From Phyllobacteriaceae bacterium (lineage in GTDB: Bacteria > Pseudomonadota > Alphaproteobacteria > Rhizobiales > Rhizobiaceae): 48,441 nucleotides of DNA. Both the position numbers and the translations under genes were made by a program. The notes beneath the pieces were generated by a model. The model saw nothing but the letters and a program-made list of their open reading frames with translations, made no database searches and was not told the origin of the DNA. This document shows positions 16,801-26,513 of the stretch, piece after piece (positions within the stretch are counted from its first letter, which is position 1; every line of letters begins with the position of its first letter). The stretch covers positions 1 through 48,441 of the forward strand of contig JAMLIH010000016.1 in the NCBI GenBank assembly GCA_023954255.1, written 5' to 3'.

Positions 16801-17013
16801 TCAGAAATCGACGGCGATGCCCTTTTTCTCCCAGTCGCCATAGCGCGCAGGGTCCGGCCCGTCGCGGCCGTTGACTTCCCTGGGTCGTGCAGCAGCCTTG
16901 TCGGCTTCCTCGCGGCGTTCTGCCGCTTCCGCCAGGGCGCGCCGGGCCGCCTCGGGAAGCTCGTTCTGCCCGCCACCGGCCGGAACAGCCGTTTTCTTTT
17001 CCTTCTCTGACAT
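16801..17013 (-). CDS. DUF1674 / SDHAF4-like protein
   Basis: A 70-residue protein whose C-terminus reads VNGRDGPDPARYGDWEKKGIAVDF-like; the key residues are RDGPDP, RYGDWE and KGxxxDF. This is the DUF1674 signature, shared with eukaryotic SDHAF4, which assists assembly of flavinylated SdhA of succinate dehydrogenase. The N-terminal half is a charged Glu/Ala/Lys-rich helix. I start it at MSEKEKK (17013); a longer in-frame opening to 17220 has no family support. It is convergent with the cpdR-like gene. Confidence 0.88.
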   Translation of the reverse strand: MSEKEKKTAVPAGGGQNELPEAARRALAEAAERREEADKAAARPREVNGRDGPDPARYGDWEKKGIAVDF

Positions 17014-17125
17014 TATCGCGAACCTTCCTTGCGGGCAGTGTGCGGCATTGCAATGAAACAGCCTTCCAATCCCGTCACTTTCCCCCCATACAACGCGCTG
17101 AAAACATCTATTGCAAGGGTTGTCC

Positions 17126-18457
17126 ATGAAAGACGGTGCCAGGGGAGCGCAAAGCAGGCAGGTCGCCGCCAGCCTGACAGCGCTCGTCACGGACAAGCAG
17201 GCAAGCCTCGATGATCTCACCGATGCCGAGCGGGGATATCGCCCCTATCTCGCCCTCAGCATCGCCGACCAGGGCCTTGCCAGGGCAATCGCGCTGGCGA
17301 CCCTGCGCCATCGCTGCCGCCTTCAGGCCATGCTGGCAAAATGCTGGGACCGCCCGCCACCGAAACGGGCAGCCCATCTCCATGCAGTGCTGGAAACCGC
17401 CCTTGCGCAGATCGCTTTCATGAAGGTTCCCGATCAGGCGGCCGTCAACATTGCCGTCTCCCTTGTCGGTCAGAATCCCGCCACCGCCCGCTTCCGCGGC
17501 TTCGCCAATGCGGTTCTGCGGAATGCGGCAGGCAGGCTCGAAGCCCTGAAGCAGGAAACGCAGGATGTTTCTCCATTTCCGAACTGGCTTTCCCGGCAGT
17601 TGCAGCGCGACCACGGCAAGGAAAAGACACGGGCCATGGGCCGGCAGTTTGCCTTCGAGCCGACACTCGACATCAATGCCAGGCCAGGCCCCGGCCGAAC
17701 CCTCCCGGAAGCAATCCGCCTGCCGGGCGAAAGCCACCGCCTCGCCGGTTCGCTGCCGGTTCGCGACCAGCCCGGCTACGCAGAGGGCGACTGGTGGGTA
17801 CAGGACGTTGCCGCCGCCCAGCCCGTACGCCTCCTCGATCATTGCATGGAAGGCGGCATTGCCGGCAGGACGGTAGCCGATCTGTGTGCGGCGCCGGGCG
17901 GCAAGACCATGCAGCTTGCCAGTCTCGGCGCTGACGTGACCGCTGTGGATATCTCCGCCCGCCGCCTTCTCCGGCTTGAGGAAAACCTGAAACGCACGGG
18001 ACTGCCGGCACAAGTGGTTTGCGCCGATCTGCTCGAGTGGGAACCGGACACGCTTTTCGACGGCATCATTTTAGATGCACCATGTTCCGCTACCGGAACG
18101 ATACGTAGGCACCCTGACATCCTTTGGAATTTTACTCAGGAAAATATTGAAGTGCTGGCTGCGTTGCAGATGGCGATGATCAGCAGGGCGGCAACGTTGC
18201 TGCAGCCCGGCGGCGTGCTCGTCTATGCCAATTGCTCGCTGCTGAAGGCCGAGGGTGAAAATCTGGTCACAACGGCGGATTTCCCCGGCATCTCCCCGAT
18301 CCGCCTTTCAGCAGATGCGCTGCCCGGCCTTGAATTCTGCATCAACGGCCAGGGCAATTTTCGCTCGCTTCTCCATTACCTCGACCTGGGCGATACAGCA
18401 CGCTCCGGCATGGATGGTTTCTTCTGCGCCTGCTTCAGAAAGGACAGCGCCGCATAA
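17126..18457 (+). CDS. rsmB: RsmB/NOP-family rRNA (cytosine-C5) methyltransferase
   Basis: A 443-residue protein. Residues about 1-150 form a NusB-like RNA-binding domain (LHAVLETALAQIAFMKVPD). The second half is a SAM methyltransferase with VADLCAAPGGKTMQLA (SAM loop), LDAPCSATGTIRRHPD (motif IV Cys) and LVYANCSLLKAEGEN (motif VI catalytic Cys). RsmB methylates 16S rRNA C967. I chose ATG 17126, with AAGGG 7-11 nt upstream. It leads the rsmB-heparinase-purH segment. Confidence 0.92.
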   Translation: MKDGARGAQSRQVAASLTALVTDKQASLDDLTDAERGYRPYLALSIADQGLARAIALATLRHRCRLQAMLAKCWDRPPPKRAAHLHAVLETALAQIAFMKVPDQAAVNIAVSLVGQNPATARFRGFANAVLRNAAGRLEALKQETQDVSPFPNWLSRQLQRDHGKEKTRAMGRQFAFEPTLDINARPGPGRTLPEAIRLPGESHRLAGSLPVRDQPGYAEGDWWVQDVAAAQPVRLLDHCMEGGIAGRTVADLCAAPGGKTMQLASLGADVTAVDISARRLLRLEENLKRTGLPAQVVCADLLEWEPDTLFDGIILDAPCSATGTIRRHPDILWNFTQENIEVLAALQMAMISRAATLLQPGGVLVYANCSLLKAEGENLVTTADFPGISPIRLSADALPGLEFCINGQGNFRSLLHYLDLGDTARSGMDGFFCACFRKDSAA

Positions 18458-18571
18458 AACGCTGCGCCTGCCATTGCAGACAAATATTCAATATGATCCG
18501 CCAATGAGTTATGAGCAGATAGGGAGGACGCCGGTCCCGAATCGGTTCGATGCGGCCAATGGAACACTTGA

Positions 18572-20275
18572 GTGCTTAGCCAGGATATCTCTTCAACAGG
18601 GCTTGCCCTGCGCGAAGCCGCGCGGCGCGCGGTCAACCGGCTTACCGGTCCCACCCTGTTGAATCGCCTGATGCCGGCAGCCACGCCCGGCCGACTGCTG
18701 ATCGCTCCGAAGGACCTGCGCACGACCGATCCTTCCACTGCGCAGGACATCTACGCCGGCCGGTTTTTTCTTGCCGGAAAACTCATAGAGACCGGCGGCA
18801 GGGATCCCTTCACCATCCAGGACGCACCGCGAAGCTGGCAGCGCGAACTGCATGCCTTTGGCTGGTTCAGGCATCTGGAGGCCGATGGCAGCGCCTTGCC
18901 GAAACAGAATGCCGCCGCCCTACTTGGCGACTGGCTCAACCACCGCTTCAGCCGCAGCCACTCCATCGCCTGGGAACCGGAGACCGCCGCCCGCCGCCTG
19001 ATCACCTGGTTTGCCCACAGCGTCGGTATTCTGGAGGCGATAACCCCCCGCCAGTATCAGCAGTGGCTGAAATCGATCGGCTTTCACATCCGATTTCTGA
19101 AGCACAACTATGCGGCATCCGATCCTGGCCTGCCGCGCCTGCTGGTGCGCATCGCGCTCGCCTATGTCTCGATCTGCGTCGACGGACAACAGCAGCAGCT
19201 CTCCCGCGCAACGAGACTGCTGGATGCGGAGCTCGCCGAGCAACTGGCCGAGGACGGGATGCATGTCTCGCGAAACCCCGCCGTGGTTCCCGACCTGCTC
19301 AGCCTCCTGTTGCCGCTGCGCCAGTCCCATGCCAGCGCCGGGATCGAGCCCTCTCCGACCCTGGTTTCCGCCATTGACCGGCTGATGCTGGCGATGAAGT
19401 TCTTTGTACTCGGCGACGGGACGCTTGCCCGCTTCAACGGAATGTCGGCAACAAGAAGCGATCTCCTGGCCACCCTGCTTCAATACGACGACAGTCCCGG
19501 CACCGTATCGCCGACCGCGGCCATTGGCGGGTATCAGAGGCTTGCCGCCGGTGACACCGTACTGCTCGCCGACACCGGCAGTCCGCCCTCCGGCAGCCTT
19601 TCAAGAACCGCCCATGCCGGCACGCTCGCCTTCGAGATGTCGAGTGGCGACAATCTGGTGGTCGTCAATTGCGGCGCGGCACCCCTCGGAGAATCCGGAG
19701 CCCTGGCCCGCCTGGCCAGGGCCACCGCCGCCCACAGCACCGTGACGATCAACGATACCTCCTCTTCGAGAATTTACTCCGGAAGCTGGTTCGCCGGATT
19801 GCTGGGTACCCGCTTTGTCTCCACTCCGGGCCAGGTAACGCGCAGTCGCATCGAGAGTCCCGGCGAGCTTGGTTTTTCGGCCAGCCATGACGGTTACTTC
19901 CGCCCATTCGGCATTGTCCATCAGCGCACACTCAAACTCTCGACCGATGGCAACCGCATCGAGGCGGTGGACCAGTTCACCGGCCGGCAGGGCCAGCCGC
20001 TGCGCAAGAGCGGCAATGCCCGATTTGCCATCCGCTTTCACCTTCATCCCTCTGTCAGCGCGGGTCACACGGCCGGCTCCGACATTCTGCTGATGTGCGG
20101 CAATGGCCGTTCGTGGCGCTTCATCTGCGACGACTGGGACGCGATCGTTGATGAAAGTGTTTTCTTCGCCTCGGTTTCCGGTGCCCGCAGAACCACCCAG
20201 ATCGTTCTCGAAGGCGATGTGGCGGCAACAACGGAAGTCCGCTGGCGGCTGGTCCGCGAACAGATGACGCAGTAG
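18572..20275 (+). CDS. Heparinase II/III-family protein
   Basis: A 567-residue protein with an alpha-helical N-terminal half ([40 protein letters not shown]) and a beta-rich Heparinase_II_III C-terminal half ([53 protein letters not shown]). Characterised relatives are polysaccharide lyases, but this alphaproteobacterial group has no proven substrate. It starts at GTG 18572 with no strong ribosome binding site and no signal peptide, which is odd for a lyase and suggests a cytoplasmic role. Placement between rsmB and purH is, from memory, widely kept in rhizobia. Confidence 0.82.
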   Translation: MLSQDISSTGLALREAARRAVNRLTGPTLLNRLMPAATPGRLLIAPKDLRTTDPSTAQDIYAGRFFLAGKLIETGGRDPFTIQDAPRSWQRELHAFGWFRHLEADGSALPKQNAAALLGDWLNHRFSRSHSIAWEPETAARRLITWFAHSVGILEAITPRQYQQWLKSIGFHIRFLKHNYAASDPGLPRLLVRIALAYVSICVDGQQQQLSRATRLLDAELAEQLAEDGMHVSRNPAVVPDLLSLLLPLRQSHASAGIEPSPTLVSAIDRLMLAMKFFVLGDGTLARFNGMSATRSDLLATLLQYDDSPGTVSPTAAIGGYQRLAAGDTVLLADTGSPPSGSLSRTAHAGTLAFEMSSGDNLVVVNCGAAPLGESGALARLARATAAHSTVTINDTSSSRIYSGSWFAGLLGTRFVSTPGQVTRSRIESPGELGFSASHDGYFRPFGIVHQRTLKLSTDGNRIEAVDQFTGRQGQPLRKSGNARFAIRFHLHPSVSAGHTAGSDILLMCGNGRSWRFICDDWDAIVDESVFFASVSGARRTTQIVLEGDVAATTEVRWRLVREQMTQ

Positions 20276-20303
20276 CCGTCCCGGCGCGGCATGCCCGCAA
20301 ATC

Positions 20304-20317
20304 TGTGCATTTGCACA
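20304..20317. repeat. Palindrome upstream of purH
   Basis: TGTGCA-TT-TGCACA, a 14-bp perfect inverted repeat between the heparinase gene and purH, 92 bp before the purH ATG. It could be an operator; no regulator can be assigned from the sequence alone. Confidence 0.35.
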
Positions 20318-20408
20318 ACTTAAGACCAAAGAACGGTTATCGCTCCGGGACCGGCATGATATCTGCGGCAGGGACAATCCCCCATATCCAAAGGACCGTT
20401 GCCAAACC

Positions 20409-22022
20409 ATGTCCGTCAAATCGAAGAACATTCCCGCTCCCGACCGGGTTCCCGCAAAACGGGCACTGATTTCCGTATCCGACAAGACCGGGATCGTCGG
20501 ACTGGCCCAAAAGCTCCATGCCGCAGGCATTCAACTGCTTTCCACCGGCGGCACCAGCAAGGCGCTGACGGAAGCCGGCCTGCCGGTAACCGATGTGAGC
20601 GAGGTCACCGGATTTCCCGAAATCATGGATGGGCGGGTAAAGACGCTGCACCCGGCGGTCCATGGAGGATTGCTGGCAATCCGTGACGATACGGAGCACG
20701 CCGCGGCGATGAAGGAGCATTCGATCGAGGCAATCGACCTCGTCATCGTCAATCTCTATCCGTTCGAGGAAACGGTTGCCTCCGGCGCAGACTATGCCAA
20801 CGCGGTTGAAAACATCGACATCGGCGGTCCGGCGATGATCCGCGCAGCGGCAAAGAACCATGCCTATGTCGCCATCGTCACCGATCCTGCCGATTATGAC
20901 CTGCTGACAGCAGAGCTGGAAACCGGCGCCGGATCTACCGGTCTCGAATTCCGCAAGAAGATGGCGGCTCAGGCCTATGCGATGACGGCCCGCTATGATT
21001 CGGCGATTTCCTCCTGGTTTGCCGCCCAGATGAACGACCCGTTGCCAAGAACCTTTTCCATCGCCGGAACCCGCGCCGAAGTGCTGCGCTATGGCGAAAA
21101 CCCCCATCAGCAGGCTGCCTTCTATCGCAGTCAGGAAAGGCGCCCGGGCGTTGCCACCGCCGAACAGTGCCAGGGCAAGCAGCTTTCCTACAACAACATC
21201 AACGACACCGATGCCGCCTTCGAGCTGGTCAGCGAGTTCGGCACAGCCACACCGGCAATCGCCATCATCAAGCATGCCAATCCCTGCGGCGTCGCAACGG
21301 GCAGCAGCCTTGCCGAGGCCTACCGCAAGGCCTTTGCCTGTGACACCGTCTCGGCCTTCGGCGGCATCATTGCCGCCAACCGGGAACTGGATGCGGAAGC
21401 TGCAACCGAAATCGTCAAGATCTTCACCGAAGTCATCATCGCCCCTTCGGCGAGCGAAGAAGCGAAGGCCATCATCGCCGCAAAACCCAATCTGCGGCTG
21501 CTCGTAACCGGCGGCCTGGCCGATCCGGCAGCGCCGGGCGTGGCGGTGAAGACCGTTTCCGGCGGCCTGCTGGTTCAGAATCGCGACAATGGCCGCACAA
21601 GCGCAAGCGATTTGAAAGTCGTCACCGAGCGCCAGCCCACCGGGCATGAACTCGCCGACATGCTGTTCGCATTTCGCGTCGCCAAGCATGTGAAATCCAA
21701 TGCCATCGTCTATGTGAAGGACGGTGCCACGGTCGGCATCGGCGCAGGCCAGATGAGCCGGGTGGATTCCTCGAGGATTGCTGCCCGCAAGGCGGTTGAT
21801 GCTGCTGAAACGGCAGGCGCCGGCGAGCCGGCAACCATCGGCAGCGTGGTTGCCTCCGATGCCTTCTTCCCCTTTGCCGACGGCCTGCTCTCAGCGGTTG
21901 AGGCCGGGGCAACCGCTGTCATCCAGCCGGGCGGTTCGATGCGGGATGACGAGGTGATCGCTGCTGCCAACGAGGCCGGAATCGCCATGGTGTTCACCGG
22001 CATGCGTCACTTCCGGCACTGA
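20409..22022 (+). CDS. purH: Bifunctional AICAR formyltransferase / IMP cyclohydrolase PurH
   Basis: A 537-residue enzyme for the last two steps of de novo IMP synthesis. The N-terminal MGS-like cyclohydrolase domain begins [19 protein letters not shown] and includes [11 protein letters not shown] and [13 protein letters not shown]. The C-terminal AICAR transformylase domain carries the catalytic [10 protein letters not shown] motif (about residue 287) and [11 protein letters not shown] near the end. Full length, ATG start. It forms purine synthesis in the window together with the salvage enzyme hpt. It is convergent with the transporter gene 32 bp away. Confidence 0.97.
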   Translation: MSVKSKNIPAPDRVPAKRALISVSDKTGIVGLAQKLHAAGIQLLSTGGTSKALTEAGLPVTDVSEVTGFPEIMDGRVKTLHPAVHGGLLAIRDDTEHAAAMKEHSIEAIDLVIVNLYPFEETVASGADYANAVENIDIGGPAMIRAAAKNHAYVAIVTDPADYDLLTAELETGAGSTGLEFRKKMAAQAYAMTARYDSAISSWFAAQMNDPLPRTFSIAGTRAEVLRYGENPHQQAAFYRSQERRPGVATAEQCQGKQLSYNNINDTDAAFELVSEFGTATPAIAIIKHANPCGVATGSSLAEAYRKAFACDTVSAFGGIIAANRELDAEAATEIVKIFTEVIIAPSASEEAKAIIAAKPNLRLLVTGGLADPAAPGVAVKTVSGGLLVQNRDNGRTSASDLKVVTERQPTGHELADMLFAFRVAKHVKSNAIVYVKDGATVGIGAGQMSRVDSSRIAARKAVDAAETAGAGEPATIGSVVASDAFFPFADGLLSAVEAGATAVIQPGGSMRDDEVIAAANEAGIAMVFTGMRHFRH

Positions 22023-22054
22023 CGCATCAAGCAAGCCCGATCTTCGGAACAGGC

Positions 22055-23482
22055 TCAATCCTCGGGATTGTCCGCCGGGTAGGGCGTGGCGCGGATAAGC
22101 AGGTAGCCGACCAGCAGGAAGATCAGGATGACCGCCATTCCGGCGCGCTGGGAAACGGTGATCGAGGTAACGACGCCGATCAGGAACGGCGCCAGGAAAC
22201 TCGTCGCCCTGCCGGCAAAGGCGTAAAGGCCGAAATACCGGCCGGCCTCATCCTCGGTAACGCTGCGCGCCAGCCAGGAGCGTGACGAAGCCTGCACCGG
22301 CCCGAAAGCAAGTCCGATCAGCAGCCCGTAGACGATATAGGCCTTTTCCGCCGGAGTGCCGAACAGGCCGCCACTGTCTTCTCCCGGCAGCGGCATCAGG
22401 CCGAACAGCGTGTAGCCCGGACCGGTGGAAATGATGCCGAGCGTTGCGATGAAAAGACAGACGATGGACACCGTCACCACCCATTTCGAGCCGAAGCGGG
22501 TATCGAGCCAGGCGGCGGCAAAGCAGCCCGGTATCGCCACGATGTTGAGGATGATCCCGAAAATGCCGATCTCGGCCGTCAGCCAGCCGAACATGGATGC
22601 GGCAAAGGCGCCGCCGAGCGCAAGCAGGGCATTGACGCCATCCTGATAGATCATCCGCGCCACCAGAAACCGGAAGACGCCGGCCCGCTGCCGGGCCTCG
22701 ATGATCGTCGTTTTCAGTTCCGAAAGTCCGCGGCTTACCGCTTCCTTGATCTTGCGCCGTCCGCCGCTGTCCGGGGTGAACAGGAACATCGGCAGCACGA
22801 AGATCAGGTACCAGACTGCGGACAGCGGGCCGGTTATCCTGTCGCCTTCCGCCTTGGCCGGATCGAGACCGAACAACGGATCAAGGCCGAGGAAGGTCTT
22901 GCCGGTGTCGGGACTTGCAGCCAGGAATCCCACCACGACGATCAGGACGATCATGCCGCCCAGATAGCCGAGCCCCCAGGCAACGTTTGAGATCTTGCCG
23001 ATTCCTTCTTTCGAAACCAGCCTCGGCAGCATGGAATCGTTGAAGACGATGGAAAACTCCGCCGACACCATGGCAAGCGCGAATATCGCAACGACCAGGA
23101 ACAGGTTGGCACCGGGCTCTGCAATCCACAGCGTCAGCAGCGCTGCGATCTTGATGACGGCGAAAAAGGCGATCCAGGGTTTTCGCGGTCCGGTCTGGTC
23201 GGCAATCGAACCGAGAATGGGCGAAAGTACTGCAATCACCAGCCCGGCAGCCGCGATGCCGTAGGTCCACACCGCCTGACCCTGAGCCGGATTCTCCGCC
23301 AGACGGGAGACGAAATACGGGCCGAAGATGAATGTCGTGACGATGGTGAAGAAGGGCTGGGCCGCCCAGTCGAACAACATCCAGCCGAAAATGCCCCGGG
23401 ACGAGGCCCGTTTTGGCGCGGATTGCCTGCCTGCGCCTTGCGTGCTTCTGCCACCAGCCACTGGCGGTGCTTCCTCAGACAC
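22055..23482 (-). CDS. MFS transporter, Atg22/UMF1-like
   Basis: A 475-residue membrane protein with about 12 hydrophobic segments. The N-terminal signature WMLFDWAAQPFFTIVTTFIFGPYF and the loop LGSIADQTGPRKPW are typical of the UMF1/Atg22-like branch of the major facilitator superfamily. An internal helix reads FGIILNIVAIPGCFAAAW. The substrate is unknown; the yeast relative exports amino acids from the vacuole. I chose GTG 23482, which has an excellent GGAGG 7 nt upstream, over the TTG at 23503. Confidence 0.85.
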   Translation of the reverse strand: MSEEAPPVAGGRSTQGAGRQSAPKRASSRGIFGWMLFDWAAQPFFTIVTTFIFGPYFVSRLAENPAQGQAVWTYGIAAAGLVIAVLSPILGSIADQTGPRKPWIAFFAVIKIAALLTLWIAEPGANLFLVVAIFALAMVSAEFSIVFNDSMLPRLVSKEGIGKISNVAWGLGYLGGMIVLIVVVGFLAASPDTGKTFLGLDPLFGLDPAKAEGDRITGPLSAVWYLIFVLPMFLFTPDSGGRRKIKEAVSRGLSELKTTIIEARQRAGVFRFLVARMIYQDGVNALLALGGAFAASMFGWLTAEIGIFGIILNIVAIPGCFAAAWLDTRFGSKWVVTVSIVCLFIATLGIISTGPGYTLFGLMPLPGEDSGGLFGTPAEKAYIVYGLLIGLAFGPVQASSRSWLARSVTEDEAGRYFGLYAFAGRATSFLAPFLIGVVTSITVSQRAGMAVILIFLLVGYLLIRATPYPADNPED

Positions 23483-23723
23483 GAGCGATCCTCCCCGCCC
23501 CAAACCCGCGCCGGCGGGATCTCCGGCATGTCGGTGCTGCGTGGTTTCCTGCTAAAGGCATTGTCCCGGCAGCCCTGCGAACTATGACAGGAAATCATAC
23601 GATATGCCAGCTACCTGCGGTTCAATCGCAATTATGTGTTAAACCGGAAAAGCTTCTCTCCTCGCCCGTCCTGCGTCAGCATCACGGCAAGCCGGAATGG
23701 GCTGCCAACGGGGGATTCCGCAT

Positions 23724-23748
23724 GCGACCATTCTTGCTGTATGGTCGC
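23724..23748. repeat. Inverted repeat upstream of the 90-residue membrane protein gene
   Basis: GCGACCAT (23724-23731) and ATGGTCGC (23741-23748) are perfect 8-bp arms around TCTTGCTGT. It lies in the 353-bp divergent region between the transporter gene and the gene at 23836. It may be an operator or a leader hairpin. I saw no other clear signal in that region. Confidence 0.4.
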
Positions 23749-23835
23749 CCGAAACCTTGCCGTACCTGCCGGCACGCCAAAACAGGCAGGGCAGCGCCAA
23801 GCCGTGGCAGGACAGCAATCTGGAGACCGGAGCCG

Positions 23836-24108
23836 ATGAAAAGCAAATCGCATGACCGCCAGGATGATGCCGCCCGCGCCGAGGAATCGCGGCGGATCCT
23901 CGAACGCATCGAGCGCGAATCGGAAACCGTCGCGGCGTCATCAATGGCGCGCACCTCCGATCTCGTCCGCAAGGGCCTTTCCGGCAAGGACGGCACCGAC
24001 GAGGACACGGACCCGATCGAAGTGCTGGGCAAGCGCATCGGCCGCACGCTCGGCTGGATCGCCATGATCGCGCTGGTGGCTTATTTCATCACTACCTACG
24101 TCCTGTAG
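23836..24108 (+). CDS. Small tail-anchored membrane protein, unknown function
   Basis: A 90-residue protein of no family I recognise. The first 60 residues are highly charged and predicted helical (DDAARAEESRRILERIERES), possibly coiled-coil. The last 20 residues form one transmembrane helix (LGWIAMIALVAYFITTYVL) that ends at the C-terminus, so it should be tail-anchored with the bulk in the cytoplasm. The ATG at 23836 has GGAG upstream. It is 9 bp from pdxY and probably in the same operon. Confidence 0.75.
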   Translation: MKSKSHDRQDDAARAEESRRILERIERESETVAASSMARTSDLVRKGLSGKDGTDEDTDPIEVLGKRIGRTLGWIAMIALVAYFITTYVL

Positions 24109-24117
24109 GCAGGGGCG

Positions 24118-24957
24118 ATGAAGAAGCCGGTCATCGTTATCTCCAGCCACGTCGTGCGCGGGTCGGTCGGCAACCGGGCTGCCGTCTTCGCGCTGGAGAC
24201 TCGCGGCCATCCCGTCTGGGCGGTGCCGACAGTCATTCTGCCTTATCATCCCGGCCATGGGCCCGCGACCCGGATCGTTCCGGACCGGAATCAATTCGAG
24301 GGGTTGCTGGACGATCTGGCGAATTCGAAATGGCTGGACGAGCTCGGCGGCATCCTGACCGGCTACATCGCCGATGCCGCACAGGCGGAAGCTGCAGGCC
24401 GCTTCGTCACCCGCCTGAAAGCGAAAAATCCGGATGCAATTCATCTCTGCGATCCCGTCATGGGCGATGATGGCGGGCTCTACGTGCGCGAGGATACCGC
24501 CGCCGCAATCAGGACGCATCTGGCAGGCCGTGCCGATATCCTCACGCCCAACCGTTTTGAACTGGAGTGGTTAAGCGGAGAAAGCATTTCCGGCGTCAAT
24601 GAGGCTCGAAGGGCAGCGGCAAATCTTGCACCTGCCACCGTGCTGGCGACCTCCATTCCCGCGATGATGCGCGGCAACATCGCCAACCTGCTGGTTCATG
24701 GAAGTGAAGCCATGCTGGCCGAGCATCGCCAGATCGAAGATCCGCCCAAGGGGCCGGGCGACCTGATCGCAGCGCTGTTTCTTTCCCATCTGCTTGACGG
24801 TGAAGCGCCGGACAAGGCCTTGCAGGCAAGCGCCGCCAGTGTGTTTGAAATGGTCGCGAGGGCAGCAAAGCTCGGTGCCGACGAACTCATGCTTGAAATC
24901 GATACGGCTTCGATCCAGCGCCCGATGGCGATGGTTTCGACGCGCAAGCTGATCTGA
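24118..24957 (+). CDS. pdxY: Pyridoxal kinase
   Basis: A 279-residue ribokinase-fold enzyme that phosphorylates pyridoxal in PLP salvage. It opens VIVISSHVVRGSVGNRAAVF and includes WAVPTVILPYHPGHG, the metal and substrate motif LCDPVMGDDGGLYV, the acidic segment DILTPNRFELEWLSG, and the anion-hole signature GPGDLIAALFLSHL with its catalytic aspartate. Length is usual for PdxY. It lies between the tail-anchored protein and the DUF429 gene with gaps of 9 and 5 bp, so the three form one transcription unit. Confidence 0.92.
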   Translation: MKKPVIVISSHVVRGSVGNRAAVFALETRGHPVWAVPTVILPYHPGHGPATRIVPDRNQFEGLLDDLANSKWLDELGGILTGYIADAAQAEAAGRFVTRLKAKNPDAIHLCDPVMGDDGGLYVREDTAAAIRTHLAGRADILTPNRFELEWLSGESISGVNEARRAAANLAPATVLATSIPAMMRGNIANLLVHGSEAMLAEHRQIEDPPKGPGDLIAALFLSHLLDGEAPDKALQASAASVFEMVARAAKLGADELMLEIDTASIQRPMAMVSTRKLI

Positions 24958-24962
24958 AGACA

Positions 24963-25775
24963 ATGCCGCGGACCGGCTCATCCGAAAGCGCCGAACGACA
25001 ACCCGCCATGCTGGCTGGAATGGACGGCTGCCGCGCCGGATGGATCGCCGTTCATGCCGAAGCCGCAAGAACCGGCACATGCGCCGCCGCCATGGCGCAA
25101 GCGCGTGTCTCGCTCTTCGCCTCAATCGAGGATGCCGCCGAGGCGCTCGGCCCCTCGATCATCCTGGCGGTGGACATGCCCATTGGACTGCCGGACGAAA
25201 CAGCGAGAGGGGGCAGGGGACCGGAACAGGCCGTCCGCCCCTTTCTGGGAGCCCGGCAATCTTCCGTCTTCTCCATCCCCTCGCGCAGCGCCGTCTATGC
25301 CGATACCTATCCTGAGGCTTGCGCGCTGGCACAGAAAACCTCAAACCCGCCGAAGAAGGTTTCCAAACAGGCTTTCAACCTTTTTCCCAAGATCCGCGAA
25401 CTCGATGGTTTTCTGCAGCGTTTAAAAACCGATCCGGCGCTGGCCGGGATTGACGTTTACGAATGCCATCCCGAATTCGCCTTCACCACGCTGAACGGCG
25501 GCAAGGCGATGCAACTGCCGAAGAAGATCAAGTCGCGCGTCAATCCGGCAGGAATCGGTGAAAGAAAGGCCCTGCTGCAGAATCTGGGATTCGACGCGCT
25601 GTTTCTTGACAAAGGCGCGGCGGGCTTCAGGACTTCCGAAGCAGCGCAGGACGATTTCCTCGATGCCTGTGCCTGCTTCGCCATTGCCTGGCGTCTGCAA
25701 CAAGGACTTGCTCATCCGCACCCGGAACAATACAAACGCGACGCGTACGGATTGCCCATTGCCATTTGGGCCTGA
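24963..25775 (+). CDS. DUF429 family protein (predicted RNase H-like fold)
   Basis: A 270-residue protein, or 255 residues if it starts at MLAGMDGCRAGW (25008). That motif, followed by ILAVDMPIGLPD, SSVFSIPSRSAVYADTYPEA, VYECHPEFAFTTLNG and DDFLDACACFAIAW, is the DUF429 pattern. The family is predicted to have an RNase H-like fold with acidic active-site residues (here in MDGC, VDMPIG and ECHPE). No biochemical function is established that I can cite. It is directly downstream of pdxY. Confidence 0.85.
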   Translation: MPRTGSSESAERQPAMLAGMDGCRAGWIAVHAEAARTGTCAAAMAQARVSLFASIEDAAEALGPSIILAVDMPIGLPDETARGGRGPEQAVRPFLGARQSSVFSIPSRSAVYADTYPEACALAQKTSNPPKKVSKQAFNLFPKIRELDGFLQRLKTDPALAGIDVYECHPEFAFTTLNGGKAMQLPKKIKSRVNPAGIGERKALLQNLGFDALFLDKGAAGFRTSEAAQDDFLDACACFAIAWRLQQGLAHPHPEQYKRDAYGLPIAIWA

Positions 25776-25829
25776 ATTGAAAACGGGCATGGCCGGCGCA
25801 ATTGAGCCTGCCGCATTGCCTGAAGAGAA

Positions 25830-26477
25830 ATGCCGATGAAGAATTTTCCCGAACGTCTTCTTGCCGGATACCGTGATTTCATGGACGGGCGCTATACTGC
25901 CGAGCGCGATCGTTATACCGAGCTTGCCGATACCGGTCAGAAACCGGAAATTCTGGTCATAGCCTGCTGCGATTCCCGCGCCGCGCCGGAAACCATCTTC
26001 AATTGCGGCCCCGGCGAGCTCTTCGTGGTCCGCAACGTTGCAAACCTGGTACCGCCCTATGAGCCGGACGGCACCTATCACGCCACCTCCGCTGCGCTTG
26101 AATTCGCCGTACAGGCGCTGCGCGTCAAACATATCCTGGTCATGGGCCATGGCCGCTGCGGCGGCATTTCGGCAGCGCTCGATCCCGGCGACAAGCCGCT
26201 TTCCCCCGGCGATTTCATCGGCCGGTGGATGAGCATGCTGGCGCCGCTCACAGAGCAGATTTCCTCCTCGGAAGTCCTGACCAAGGGGGAGCGCCAGACG
26301 GCGCTGGAGCGCATTTCCATTCGCAACTCCATCGCCAATCTGATGACCTTTCCTTGTGTCAATATTCTTGCCGGCCGCGGGAAACTCGCCCTGCACGGCG
26401 CATGGTTCGACATCTCCAGCGGCGAACTGTGGGTCATGGACCCCGACACCGGCGATTTCAGCCGTCCGGGCCGGTGA
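25830..26477 (+). CDS. Beta-class carbonic anhydrase
   Basis: A 215-residue zinc enzyme interconverting CO2 and bicarbonate. The zinc ligands are visible: Cys46 and Asp48-Arg50 dyad in ACCDSRAAPE, and His107/Cys110 in VMGHGRCGG. Other conserved parts are LFVVRNVANLVPP and HGAWFDISSGEL near the C-terminus. Length is usual for a bacterial beta-CA. A second ATG at 25836 (MKNFPER) is an equal start candidate. It has no signal peptide and is cytoplasmic. Confidence 0.95.
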   Translation: MPMKNFPERLLAGYRDFMDGRYTAERDRYTELADTGQKPEILVIACCDSRAAPETIFNCGPGELFVVRNVANLVPPYEPDGTYHATSAALEFAVQALRVKHILVMGHGRCGGISAALDPGDKPLSPGDFIGRWMSMLAPLTEQISSSEVLTKGERQTALERISIRNSIANLMTFPCVNILAGRGKLALHGAWFDISSGELWVMDPDTGDFSRPGR

Positions 26478-26513
26478 CCGGCAGATCCGGACCGTTTCAA
26501 CAAGGGGCAACCA

